DNA of 18,938 nucleotides, taken from an uncultured Planctomycetales bacterium (GTDB lineage: Bacteria > Planctomycetota > Planctomycetia > Pirellulales > Thermoguttaceae). This document shows, piece by piece, positions 1-7,540 of this stretch. The stretch covers positions 1-18,938 of the forward strand of contig CALARR010000120.1 in NCBI GenBank assembly GCA_937889015.1. Direction: 5' to 3'. Position 1 is the stretch's first letter; every line of letters starts with the position of its first letter. Position numbers and translations under genes: made by a program. The notes beneath the pieces were generated by a model that worked only from the letters and a program-made list of their open reading frames with translations, was not told the origin of the DNA and did not search any database.

Positions 1-2
1 GC

Positions 3-560
3 GCTCCGGCGTGCTGCGAGAAGCCCGCTTGCGCTCCGGCGGCCTGCGCCCCGGCGTGCTGCGAGCCCGCTGGCTGCAAGAAGGTGCTCCGCTGCCGTAA
101 GCCTGTGTGCGCTCCCGCTGCCTGCGCTCCCGCCTGCTGCGAGAAGCCGGCTTGCGCTCCCGCGCCTTGCGCCCCGGCTTGCGAGCCCTCGTGCTGCGAG
201 CCCTGCTGCCGTCCTGGTTTGCTGAAGCGGCTGTGCGCCAAGGTCAAGGCTTGCTGCGAGAAGCCGGCTTGCTGCGAACCAGCGGCCTGCGCTCCGGCGT
301 GCTGCGAGAAGCCCGCTTGCGCTCCGGCGGCCTGCGCCCCGGCTTGCGAGCCCTCGTGCTGCGAGCCCTGCCGTCCCAACTTGCTGAAGCGGCTGTGCGC
401 TAAGCTCCGCGCTTGCTGCGAGCCGGCTTGCTGCGAACCAGCGGCCTGCGCTCCGGCGGCCTGCGAGCCGGCCGGTTGCTGCGGCGGCGCCCCGGCGGCT
501 GCTCCGGCTCCGGTGGCCGCCCCGGCCCCGGCGGCCCCCAAGGCCCCCAAGGCGAAGTAA
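3..560 (+). CDS. Cys/Pro/Ala-rich repeat protein, 5'-truncated by the window edge
   Basis: The reading frame is open from the first complete codon at position 3 to TAA at 558-560, so the true start lies outside the window. An in-frame GTG at 84 is not needed as a start. About 185 residues are visible, with roughly 42 cysteines arranged as CCEKPAC, CAPAC, CEPSCCEPC and similar blocks. Two near-identical long units, each ending RPxLLKRLCAK, are followed by a Cys-free Ala/Pro/Lys tail ending in KAPKAK. I see no known catalytic domain. Proteins of this style occur in planctomycetes (family knowledge). Metal binding, disulfide cross-linking or an envelope structural role are possible but unproven. 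No signal peptide can be judged because the N-terminus is missing. Frame choice is secure: repeat periodicity, codon pattern and the following terminator all agree. Confidence 0.8.
   Translation, partial: APACCEKPACAPAACAPACCEPAGCKKVLRCRKPVCAPAACAPACCEKPACAPAPCAPACEPSCCEPCCRPGLLKRLCAKVKACCEKPACCEPAACAPACCEKPACAPAACAPACEPSCCEPCRPNLLKRLCAKLRACCEPACCEPAACAPAACEPAGCCGGAPAAAPAPVAAPAPAAPKAPKAK
135..449 (+). repeat. Two ~150-bp near-identical direct repeats inside the Cys-rich gene
   Basis: Unit 1 spans about 135-290 and unit 2 about 302-449. Both encode the order CCEKPACAPA, then CEPSCCEPC, then LLKRLCAK, then CCEPAACAPA. They differ by a few substitutions (PG versus PN, KVK versus KLR) and by in-frame single-codon losses in unit 2 (one Cys after CCEPC, and one Lys). 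The DNA is as similar as the protein, which suggests fairly recent duplication or homogenisation by recombination. Confidence 0.75.
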
Positions 561-589
561 GTGACGCCAACATCCTGACGGAAGTCACT

Positions 590-630
590 GCGGCCCGTTT
601 CCTCGCGAAACGGGCCGCTTGCCTTTCTTG
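590..630 (+). terminator. Rho-independent terminator of the Cys-rich gene
   Basis: A perfect 11-bp stem (GCGGCCCGTTT at 590-600 and AAACGGGCCGC at 608-618) encloses a 7-nt loop and is followed by a T-rich run, TTGCCTTTCTTG. It begins about 30 nt after the TAA stop. Confidence 0.85.
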
Positions 631-696
631 ACGAGACTTCACCAACGGGTTGTCGCGATTGCGATTCGGGCGTCGATGGGCCGTGAATCCTGTGTG

Positions 697-1251
697 CTAG
701 GCGCCGCGCGCGGCCGGCCACAGTGCATCCAAGGCCGCGGCAAAAGCCCCGTAGGCGCCCGCGCCGAACAGCACGAACCGCACGCGATCCGGTTGGCCGC
801 GTTCCGTCAGAAACTCGATCGCCGTGCCCAACGCAATCCGTGCCGCCTGATCGATGGGATAGCGATAGGCCCCGGTGCTCAGCGACGGCAGGGCGAGGCT
901 TCGGCAGCCGTGCTCGACGGCCAGTTCCAGGCAACGGCGATAGGCGTTGGCCAGCAAATCGGCCTCGCCCCGCATCCCCCCGGCCCAGATCGGCCCCACG
1001 GCATGGATCACATACTTGCAGGGCAGATCGCCGGCGCCCGAGATCACAGCAGAACCGGTCGGACAACCGTCCGGATAGCGTGCATCGGTCTCTTGCATGA
1101 TGCGCGGACCGCCGCGGCGGTGAATCGCGCCGTCCACTCCGCCCCCGCCCGCCAGGCTGCTGTTGGCCGCATTGACGATGGCATCAACCGATTGAGTGGT
1201 GATGTCGCCCTGGCACAATTCCAGGGTCTGGCCATGGATTTGGACCTGCAT
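697..1251 (-). CDS. Macro domain protein (O-acetyl-ADP-ribose deacetylase-like)
   Basis: The 184-aa protein is a stand-alone macro domain. Family motifs appear in order: GDIT (residues 15-18), VNAAN (26-30), GGGGVDGAIH (35-44) and LPSLSTGAYRYP (121-132). These form the ADP-ribose-binding pocket in YmdB/MacroD-type hydrolases, which remove ADP-ribose from O-acetyl-ADP-ribose or from modified proteins (family knowledge). The Asn of NAAN and the GGGVDGAIH loop are intact, so hydrolase activity is plausible. The last motif has Arg where many members have Gly (STGxYGYP). The start is supported by AAGGAG 7 nt upstream of ATG. The gene is divergent from the exported protein gene at 1363. No NAD-metabolism gene or toxin partner is adjacent. 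It acts in the cytosol; there is no signal peptide. Confidence 0.9.
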   Translation of the reverse strand: MQVQIHGQTLELCQGDITTQSVDAIVNAANSSLAGGGGVDGAIHRRGGPRIMQETDARYPDGCPTGSAVISGAGDLPCKYVIHAVGPIWAGGMRGEADLLANAYRRCLELAVEHGCRSLALPSLSTGAYRYPIDQAARIALGTAIEFLTERGQPDRVRFVLFGAGAYGAFAAALDALWPAARGA

Positions 1252-1362
1252 GGTGGCGCTCCTTGCGGGATGTGACGGATGTGCGGGCCGAGCGGTCGAT
1301 TATGCTAGAATTGTAGACCCCGGTCGAGCCCCGGGCATGGTCTGGCACACAGGAGTTTTCCC

Positions 1363-2310
1363 ATGCGACTGGCAATCGTGTCCTTGACGCTCGTTGTGGC
1401 GATGGCCGCCACGGCCCCGGCACGTGACATCTTCGTGAACAACGTGGCGGGCAACGACCGGTCCGCGGGACAGTCGAGCGAGCCCACCGGCGACCCCAAT
1501 GGGCCGCTGCTCACGATCGGTCGCGCCCTGCGTATGGCCGTGTCCTGCGACAGGATCGTGTTGGCCAACACGGGCGTGCCCTACGCGGAAAGCATCAGCC
1601 TGGTCGGCAGCCGGAATAGCGGTTGGCAGGAACAGCTCTTCGTGCTGTTGGGCAATGGGGCGATCCTCGACGGAACGGCCCCGGTGCCGGCCGACGCTTG
1701 GGAATATGCCCAAGGAAATGTGTTCTGTTTCCGGCCACGCGAACTGGGCCATCAGCAGTTGTTTCTCGAAGGCCGACCGGCCACGCTGGTCCTCTCCACC
1801 GAGACCGCGGACCTGGCGAAGCTGCAGCCACTGCAGTGGACCATGCTCGGCGGAGCGATCTACTTCTGCACGGAACCGGGCAAGCGGCCGGAGAGCTATG
1901 CCTTGAGCTACGCCGAGAAGTCCACGGGGATCACTCTCTATCACGTGGAGCACGTGGCCATCATCGACCTCACTGTGCAGGGATTCCGGCTGGACGGCAT
2001 TCAGGCGGCCAACAGTGCGCGCCAGGTGTGGCTGACAAGCGTCACCGCGCGCGGCAACGGCCGCTGCGGAGTGACGGTGGGCGGCGCGTCCCAAGTGACC
2101 TTGCAGGCCTGCACCGTGGGCGACAACCGCTTCGCCCAACTTTTGACGCGTCCCTACTCCGAAACCCACGTCTACGACAGCGACCTGCCGCGACTGACCG
2201 CTCCGGCGTGGATCGATCAAGGCGGGCGGTTCTACTTGGAGAAGCAGCGAATCGAAGGCGGCCGGGAAGAGATCCTGGGCGAGCCGGTTGCGCCGAAGAC
2301 CGAAGGCTGA
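1363..2310 (+). CDS. Exported protein, probable right-handed parallel beta-helix
   Basis: This 315-aa protein starts with a clear signal peptide (MRLAIVSLTLVVAMAATAPA, cleavage probably just after). The mature N-terminus, RDIFVNNVAGNDRSAG, followed by GPLLTIGRALRMA, is the usual opening of planctomycete pectate-lyase-like beta-helix proteins (DUF1565-like; family knowledge). The middle has beta-rung-like stretches (VEHVAIIDLTVQGFRLDGI, then VWLTSVTARGNGRCGVTVGG). I see no assured catalytic residues, so substrate and activity are open. AGGAG lies 7 nt before the ATG. The last codons (VAPKTEG and the stop) lie within the first copy of a 38-bp direct repeat, so the natural C-terminus may have been altered. 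It is probably secreted or cell-surface. Confidence 0.75.
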   Translation: MRLAIVSLTLVVAMAATAPARDIFVNNVAGNDRSAGQSSEPTGDPNGPLLTIGRALRMAVSCDRIVLANTGVPYAESISLVGSRNSGWQEQLFVLLGNGAILDGTAPVPADAWEYAQGNVFCFRPRELGHQQLFLEGRPATLVLSTETADLAKLQPLQWTMLGGAIYFCTEPGKRPESYALSYAEKSTGITLYHVEHVAIIDLTVQGFRLDGIQAANSARQVWLTSVTARGNGRCGVTVGGASQVTLQACTVGDNRFAQLLTRPYSETHVYDSDLPRLTAPAWIDQGGRFYLEKQRIEGGREEILGEPVAPKTEG

Positions 2311-2395
2311 GGATCAAGAGCCGCCCCTGCCAGGGGACAGTTTGCGGAGCCGCTCCTGGTTGCGCCGAAGACCGAAGGCTGAGGATCAAGAGCCG
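2286..2395. repeat. Pair of perfect 38-bp direct repeats overlapping a stop codon
   Basis: Copies lie at 2286-2323 and 2358-2395, a 72-nt offset. Each begins GGTTGCGCCGAAGACCGAAG and ends AAGAGCCG. The 34-nt spacer contains a small stem (CCCCT, loop, AGGGG) followed by GACAGTTTGCGG. Copy 1 supplies the last codons and TGA of the gene at 1363; copy 2, in the same frame, repeats them. The pair sits between two convergent genes. It could be a tandem duplication or a dispersed intergenic repeat; one window cannot decide. Confidence 0.85.
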
Positions 2396-2450
2396 GGCCG
2401 GTCTTTCGCCGCATAGCCCCCGTCGTCCGAGTTCCGTGGCGCCACCGACG

Positions 2451-4193
2451 CTACGACGGAGTGTCCTTGAGCAGGCCGGCCTTGTCCATCTCCTCCAACA
2501 AGGCCGACAGGCGCCGGTGTCGGTGCTGCAGATCGCGGAGATAGTCCTGCCAGGCGCCGGACTGGCCGGCTTCCTTGCCCAGGCGGTGCGCCTTTCGCAG
2601 CAACCGGCACGCCAGGACGTAGTGCTCGCGTCCGCCGCGAGTGATGTGGCGTTCGGCGGCCTGCCGATACAGGGCGCCCGCCTCGCTGGGGCGCAGGCGT
2701 TCGGCCGCCTTGGCCACGCGCAGGGCGAGGCCCATTTCGTGGGCCAAGGAGGGCTCGCTCGCGATTTCCGCCAGGGCCTGATCCAGGTCGTTCTCTTCCA
2801 GGTAGATTCGCACCAGCAGGGGCAGGAGCCTGGCCTCGCGCAGCAATTGCAGGCATGGCTCGCGCAACGCATCCCAGCGATCAAGCTGCTTGGCCAGCCC
2901 GCGCACCTGGCGATAGGCGGCCATGGTCGGCTGCAGGCGAAAGACCTTCTCGCAGGCTTCCAGCAGTTCCACACGTTGCCGCTGCCGACGACGATGCTCT
3001 TCGAGCCACTGATTCAGGCCGGGATGCGCAGCGCGAGCGAGTCGGCCCTGGACCCATTGCAGGGCCGCCTGTTCATGGCGTTGCAGGACCAGCAGTTCCG
3101 CGATCCGCGCCAGATCCTCGTCCTCGGCCCGGTCGGCTTCCTCCAGGGCCCGATCCAGTTCGCCCCGCCGCAGCCGGTAGCGAACCAGGTCGAACCAGCG
3201 TTCGCTCCGGCGGCAAAGGTCCTCGAAGGCCTGCTCGTCGAGTTGGTGGCCGGCGAATTCCAGCATCAGCGCGCCCAATCGCCGCCGTTCGTCGCGGCGT
3301 TGGCTGCTGGCCAACAGGCTGCCGATCCAGTCGGCCAGCAACTGCCGCTCGCGGTGCGTGCAGCGGGGCAACAAGAGCCGTGGCAGATCGATGCCCAGAC
3401 ACAGCGCGCTTTGACGCACATCGAGGGCAAACAAGTCGACCAGGACGCGCAGGGCCGTGTAGCGCTGCTGGGCCTGCGGGTTCAGCGACGCGAGCTGATT
3501 GGCCAGCGATTCAGCCGAGTCTTGCACCAGTTCGATCAGCTCGGGATGCTGCGCGTCGAGCGTGCCCGGCAAGTCGATCAGTTCGCGCAGCAGGGCCTGA
3601 TACAGCCCCGCCGCCTCCAATGGTTCGTGCTGATCGGCGAGGCGGTCGGCCTGGACTTTGATGGCTGCGGCCACGCCGAGTAGTTCTTCGGGCCGTCCCT
3701 GGGCGCGTTGCAGATCCAGGCGCAGCACGGCAGCCCGATCCGGGGGAATGGGCTGTGCGGCGAGGGTCTCTTCGGGCGGGACCAGCGATTCAACGGTCCG
3801 CCGCAGTTCCGGCCGGTCCTCCAGAAGCTGCTTGATGATGCCCCACAGTTGCTCGCGCGAACAGCGGCCCAGCGAGTCTTCCCAGGCTTCGGAGGCCAGG
3901 AACCGGTCCGGCGCTTCGCGCCAGCAGACCAACACGGCCGCCACGTGCTTGCAGTGTCCGTGCTCGCCAATGGGGCAGGTGCAGCGCGCCGCGCGGATCC
4001 CTTGGTCGTCGAAATCGATGGAGATCTGGTAGGGATGCCGGCCCGAGCCCAGGCAAGCAGCTTTCAACTGCTGCCCCTGGCGATAGGTCTCGACCAGGGC
4101 CGCGCTGCGGAAGTAGTCCCAACCGCGCTGCAGCCCCCGGCGGCCGACCTGTCGTTCGATGTCCTCTTCGCGGATTGTGGGAATGCCGTTCAT
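2451..4193 (-). CDS. SWIM zinc-finger protein with long alpha-helical region
   Basis: The 580-aa protein carries an N-terminal SWIM zinc finger with ligands in C-x-C-x7-C-x-H: Cys71, Cys73, Cys81 and His83, in CTCPIGEHGHCKH. It is preceded by the usual lead-in with RGWDYFRSAAL. SWIM domains bind DNA or protein, and in bacteria often occur in SWI2/SNF2-associated proteins (family knowledge). The remaining ~480 residues are Leu/Ala/Arg/Glu-rich helices like an alpha-solenoid (TPR-like), suggesting a scaffold; no helicase motifs are present. I chose ATG at 4193 because GGAG lies 11 nt upstream and the family-like sequence begins there. An in-frame ATG at 4244 would add 17 residues. It lies downstream of, and probably in one transcript with, the gene at 4287-5873. 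The exact role is unknown. Confidence 0.8.
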   Translation of the reverse strand: MNGIPTIREEDIERQVGRRGLQRGWDYFRSAALVETYRQGQQLKAACLGSGRHPYQISIDFDDQGIRAARCTCPIGEHGHCKHVAAVLVCWREAPDRFLASEAWEDSLGRCSREQLWGIIKQLLEDRPELRRTVESLVPPEETLAAQPIPPDRAAVLRLDLQRAQGRPEELLGVAAAIKVQADRLADQHEPLEAAGLYQALLRELIDLPGTLDAQHPELIELVQDSAESLANQLASLNPQAQQRYTALRVLVDLFALDVRQSALCLGIDLPRLLLPRCTHRERQLLADWIGSLLASSQRRDERRRLGALMLEFAGHQLDEQAFEDLCRRSERWFDLVRYRLRRGELDRALEEADRAEDEDLARIAELLVLQRHEQAALQWVQGRLARAAHPGLNQWLEEHRRRQRQRVELLEACEKVFRLQPTMAAYRQVRGLAKQLDRWDALREPCLQLLREARLLPLLVRIYLEENDLDQALAEIASEPSLAHEMGLALRVAKAAERLRPSEAGALYRQAAERHITRGGREHYVLACRLLRKAHRLGKEAGQSGAWQDYLRDLQHRHRRLSALLEEMDKAGLLKDTPS

Positions 4194-4286
4194 GGGCAGA
4201 GATGCTCCTGCGCTGGGGCCTACAACCTTCCAGTCTACCCCCATCGGCCCTTCAGTGCGAGAGTCTGGCCGGACCGTGTCCGGCTC

Positions 4287-5873
4287 TCACTCGACGTTCG
4301 CGCGCGACACGCGATCCTGCCAGAAGTCGCGCGCCTGGCGGTGATAACGGATCACCGCTTCACGCTGCTGGGGATCGTCGACCTTGATCTGCCGGGCACG
4401 CTCCACGACCCAGTCCAGAAAGAACTGGGCCGCCGTCTTGCTGATGCGGAGATCCTCGCCCATCTGCACGTAGTATGGGGCGGTCATCGCGAAGCGGTAG
4501 GTCTTGGGCAGATCGCTGATCGCCCGGATCAGCAACCAGCCGCTGTGCTGGAAGCGGACCTTGGGCAAACGCCCGCTCTTGCTGTACTCTTGGAAGGGAA
4601 TGGAATGGGCGACCTGGCCGTTCTGCACGATTTCCAGGTAGCTGATCGGCTCGCGCATGCTGAGCGTCAGGCCGATCTCCAATTCCACCTCCCGACCGGG
4701 ACGCGACTGGAACACGAAGCCGGGCAGTTCCCCCTCGACGCGTGGCTGCAACAGCGGCCCGTTGGTGATGACGACCTGCCCGGCGCGCAGATTCTCCCAC
4801 CACTTGCCGTAGGTCAGTTCGCCGTCCACATGCACATAGGCCCGGTTGTATCCCACGGGATTCGGGCTCAGGCCCGAACCACTGCCGGCGCTGGGCGGGA
4901 TCCGCAGGCCGCTTTCCAGCAGGTTGTAGTAGACGGTATGCGCCCATTGAGCATTGCCCCACGGGTCGGGAAACTTGAACTTGTCGCGCGGCCGTCCGCC
5001 GGTCTCGGTGCGTTCCATGCGATCGCGGCAGATGCCGGCGTAAGCCAATTGCAGGGAATCCAGACCACCGTTGGCCACGAGCATGGGCAGATCCCAGGCG
5101 TAGGGTCGATTCAGGTCGATCCAGGTGTTCTTCTGCTGGCGGAGCGTGCCGATCGTTTCCATCGGCGAGGGATAGTCGCTCTCGAAGTTCGGCAGCGACA
5201 GGGGGCGATCCAGATTCAGCAGCAGCAGGGTCCCGCCGGGTTGGGTATAGGCCCCGCCCAGGAGCTGGCAATAGCGATTGCCCTCGAAGTTCAACAGGGC
5301 CTTGGGCGGCAGGGACTTGCCTGCCCACTCGTTCTTCTCGTTCTTCCCATTGGCCCACGTGATGGCTTGCGCCACGTGGACGTTCTCCGCCGCCATCAGC
5401 AGTTCCATCTCGCGCGACGTGCGGTAGACCTCCAGATCGCCGGCATACCAACCGTCGGCAGCCATGTTCACTTTGCGATTCAGGACCACAACCTTCGAAT
5501 CGTTGCCGAACTGCACCATTTCCAGGTGCCCCTGGCAGATCGGGTACTCAGGCCCGCGCTCGATCTCGAAGGTGTACTTGCCCAGCGGCAACTCCATCTT
5601 GATGCGACCGGGCAGAACGAAGTGATCGCCCCAGAAGGGGACGCCTCTGGGCTTCACCGGCCGGCCGGCCGCATTCTTCAGGTGCATGCGGCAAGCGATG
5701 GGGGGACCGCCCTGGCCCTCGACCACGACCAACTCGATGTGGCCAGAGGCTGCCCACGCAGACGGGCAGGGGGCGACACCCCAGGCAAACAACCACGCCA
5801 CGAGCACTCGCCGAACCGCGGTGGGCGAAATCCAGGTCCCCCACATACGTAAACGTAGTGAATACTTCATCAT
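4287..5873 (-). CDS. Exported CehA/McbA-like (PHP-type) protein with altered metal motif
   Basis: This 528-aa protein has an N-terminal signal segment (hydrophobic RRVLVAWLFAWGVAP, cleavage probably after SAWA). The section DGWYAGDLEVYR, then ELLMAAENVHVAQAITWAN aligns by eye with the GDLHVHR motif and following helix of planctomycete CehA/McbA metallohydrolases (family knowledge). Here both motif histidines are replaced (Glu148 and Tyr150), so ordinary PHP metal chemistry is doubtful. A beta-rich N-terminal region (about 45-135) and a C-terminal region with VVITNGPLL (also family-like) flank it. I chose ATG 5873 because GGAA lies 6 nt upstream and the signal peptide follows directly; an in-frame TTG at 5894 is less likely. 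A possible -10 (TACACT, minus strand, 5898-5903) lies just upstream. Likely periplasmic or secreted; substrate unknown. Confidence 0.7.
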   Translation of the reverse strand: MMKYSLRLRMWGTWISPTAVRRVLVAWLFAWGVAPCPSAWAASGHIELVVVEGQGGPPIACRMHLKNAAGRPVKPRGVPFWGDHFVLPGRIKMELPLGKYTFEIERGPEYPICQGHLEMVQFGNDSKVVVLNRKVNMAADGWYAGDLEVYRTSREMELLMAAENVHVAQAITWANGKNEKNEWAGKSLPPKALLNFEGNRYCQLLGGAYTQPGGTLLLLNLDRPLSLPNFESDYPSPMETIGTLRQQKNTWIDLNRPYAWDLPMLVANGGLDSLQLAYAGICRDRMERTETGGRPRDKFKFPDPWGNAQWAHTVYYNLLESGLRIPPSAGSGSGLSPNPVGYNRAYVHVDGELTYGKWWENLRAGQVVITNGPLLQPRVEGELPGFVFQSRPGREVELEIGLTLSMREPISYLEIVQNGQVAHSIPFQEYSKSGRLPKVRFQHSGWLLIRAISDLPKTYRFAMTAPYYVQMGEDLRISKTAAQFFLDWVVERARQIKVDDPQQREAVIRYHRQARDFWQDRVSRANVE

Positions 5874-6007
5874 GGTCGTTTCCGAAAGTTCCAATCAAGT
5901 GTAGCACGATTCAAGGACGGCGCCGCGATCGGCACGAAAACCCAAGTTGTTGTAACGTAAGCGGATAGGTTTCACACCGGACCGCTGGGGGCAACTCGCT
6001 GCGCGAC

Positions 6008-6037
6008 TTGCTGAAACGTGGTTCAAAGCGCTACAAT
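6008..6037 (+). promoter_or_regulatory. Candidate sigma70-like promoter for the dnaJ-like/rnpA/yidD unit
   Basis: TTGCTG (6008-6013) and TACAAT (6032-6037) are separated by 18 nt, about 80 nt before the ATG at 6118, in the divergent intergenic region. The -10 match is good and the -35 moderate. Confidence 0.4.
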
Positions 6038-6117
6038 AGGGTCAGCCGGAAGGGGAAGGCTCCGCCGGCACCCCCTCTTCTGGCCGGAAAGTCGTAGCCG
6101 GCAGGCAGTTTCCCAAC

Positions 6118-7095
6118 ATGGCTGAGGACTACTACAAGACTTTGGGCGTTCGCCGCGATGCCTCGCAGGCCGAAATCCAAAAGGCCTACCGCGACCTGGC
6201 GCGCAAGTATCACCCCGACCTGCACCCGGACGAAAAGGACGCCAAACGCAAGTTCCAGCAGGTACAGACGGCGTTCGACGTGCTGAACGATCCCGAGAAG
6301 CGGGAAATGTACGACCGCTATGGGAGTTCGTTTGAAGGCCTGGGGACAGGCGGGCCGCGCGGCGGACCGACCGGGGGCACGTCTGGTCCGGGCGGGGGAT
6401 TCAACTTCCATTTCGATGACGGCGGATTCAGCCAGTTCTTCGGCGATCGCTTCGAAGAGACGCCGGGCGATCTGGGGGATCTGCTGCGCCGCTTCCGCCG
6501 CGGTCAAGGCGGACGCACCCGGACCGCGAGGCAGACAAGCCAACCTCCGCGCGGCGCCGATGTGACCAGCGAAGTGCAGGTGCCCTTCTCGGTGGCAATT
6601 GCCGGCGGCGAAGTGCAGTTGAGCGTGCAGCGGGCCAACGGGCACGTGGACCAGATCGCGGTCAAGATCCCGGCCGGAATCGAGGACGGCAAGAAGATCC
6701 GGCTCCGCGGCCAGGGCGAACAGACGTCCGATGGCGGAACGCCCGGCGACATTCTGTTGACAGTTCGCGTGGCGACCCATCCGTTCTTTCACCGCCAAGG
6801 CGAGCACCTGGTGGTCCGCGTTCCGGTGACCTTGGCCGAGGCGGCTTTGGGGAGCAAGATCGACGTGCCCACGCCCAACGGCACCGTGAGCCTGCGCATC
6901 CCGGCAGGAACCTCCAGCGGCGCCCGGCTGCGAATCAAGGGACATGGCGTGCCCAAGAAGGGCGGCGCGGCCAGCGATCTGTTGGCTGAAGTCCAGATCG
7001 TCCTGCCCAAGGAACTGTCAGAGTCCGAGCAGCAGGCCATTCGTGAATTCGACCAGCGCCACCCCCTGAATCCTCGCGCCAACTTGCGATGGTAA
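6118..7095 (+). CDS. DnaJ-class molecular chaperone without zinc finger (CbpA-like)
   Basis: The 325-aa J-domain protein begins AEDYYKTLGVRRDAS; the HPD tripeptide that stimulates DnaK ATPase is at residues 32-34 (KYHPDL). A Gly/Phe-rich linker follows (about 75-110), then the two beta-barrel substrate-binding domains of DnaJ C-terminal type (VPFSVAIAGGEVQL; VKIPAGIEDGKKIRLRGQGE; RIPAGTSSGARLRIKGHG). The four CxxCxGxG zinc-finger repeats of true DnaJ are absent, so this is a type-II/CbpA-like co-chaperone. It probably works with DnaK in the cytosol; CbpA in E. coli also binds curved DNA (family knowledge), which cannot be inferred here. It is first in a tight + strand cluster: rnpA starts 4 nt after its stop. 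No CIRCE-type heat-shock operator is visible upstream. Confidence 0.92.
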   Translation: MAEDYYKTLGVRRDASQAEIQKAYRDLARKYHPDLHPDEKDAKRKFQQVQTAFDVLNDPEKREMYDRYGSSFEGLGTGGPRGGPTGGTSGPGGGFNFHFDDGGFSQFFGDRFEETPGDLGDLLRRFRRGQGGRTRTARQTSQPPRGADVTSEVQVPFSVAIAGGEVQLSVQRANGHVDQIAVKIPAGIEDGKKIRLRGQGEQTSDGGTPGDILLTVRVATHPFFHRQGEHLVVRVPVTLAEAALGSKIDVPTPNGTVSLRIPAGTSSGARLRIKGHGVPKKGGAASDLLAEVQIVLPKELSESEQQAIREFDQRHPLNPRANLRW

Positions 7096-7099
7096 CCCC

Positions 7100-7540
7100 A
7101 TGGTTGGCCGGCCCTTTCCCACAAGCCTCCGTCTCCGCCGCAGCGGCGATTTTCAGCGCGTCTACCGCCAACGCTGCACGGTCGCCGATGGCCACCTGTT
7201 GGTGTTCGGCTGCGAGAACGGGCTGCCGCACGCGCGATTGGGGCTGTCGGTGTCGCGCAAAGTGGGAAACGCCGTGGTGCGCAATCGCTGGAAACGGCGC
7301 CTGCGCGAGGCGTTTCGTCTGAACCAGGATCAGATGCCGCCGGGCATGGATCTGGTGATCGTGCCCCGGAATCCCGTCCGCGATGCGCCTTCAAGCCCGG
7401 CGGCGAAAGCCGGGCGTGCGGCCTCGACCGCGGCTCGCCATTCTCCGCCGCCACCCGAACCTGACTTCGAAGTGCTTTGCCGGTCGCTGGTGCAACTGGC
7501 GCAGCGCGTGGCGCGCAAGGCTCGCCGGGGGGCCTCATGA
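7100..7540 (+). CDS. rnpA: Ribonuclease P protein component with Ala/Pro-rich insertion
   Basis: RnpA (146 aa) is the basic protein subunit that helps the RNase P RNA bind pre-tRNA 5' leaders. The family signature SRKVGNAVVRNRWKRRLRE lies at 52-70, preceded by LRRSGDFQRVYR. The normal sequence DLVIVPR (84-90) is separated from the C-terminal helix (FEVLCRSLVQLAQRVARKARR) by about 30 Ala/Pro/Ser-rich residues. The DNA for this insertion contains an inverted repeat (GCCCGGC at 7395-7401, GCCGGGC at 7409-7415). The gene follows the dnaJ-like gene by 4 nt and overlaps yidD by ATGA, so translation is probably coupled; no strong Shine-Dalgarno sequence is seen. The usual upstream neighbour rpmH is absent. 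Confidence 0.93.
   Translation: MVGRPFPTSLRLRRSGDFQRVYRQRCTVADGHLLVFGCENGLPHARLGLSVSRKVGNAVVRNRWKRRLREAFRLNQDQMPPGMDLVIVPRNPVRDAPSSPAAKAGRAASTAARHSPPPPEPDFEVLCRSLVQLAQRVARKARRGAS

Noticed and set aside
3..449. CRISPR-like periodic repeats at the start of the window
   Set aside because: The repeats are coding, irregular in length and translate to Cys/Pro/Ala blocks; no unique spacers.
1623..3683. 686-codon open frame on the + strand
   Set aside because: It crosses the end of the beta-helix gene, the direct repeats and the SWIM gene; the protein is low-complexity with no motif.
3708..5852. 714-codon open frame on the + strand
   Set aside because: It is antisense to the SWIM and CehA-like genes, has no family motifs, and follows from GC-rich codon bias; the minus-strand frames have zinc-finger and signal-peptide features.
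5895..6117. CIRCE-type heat-shock operator before the dnaJ-like gene
   Set aside because: No TTAGCACTC-N9-GAGTGCTAA-like inverted repeat is present.
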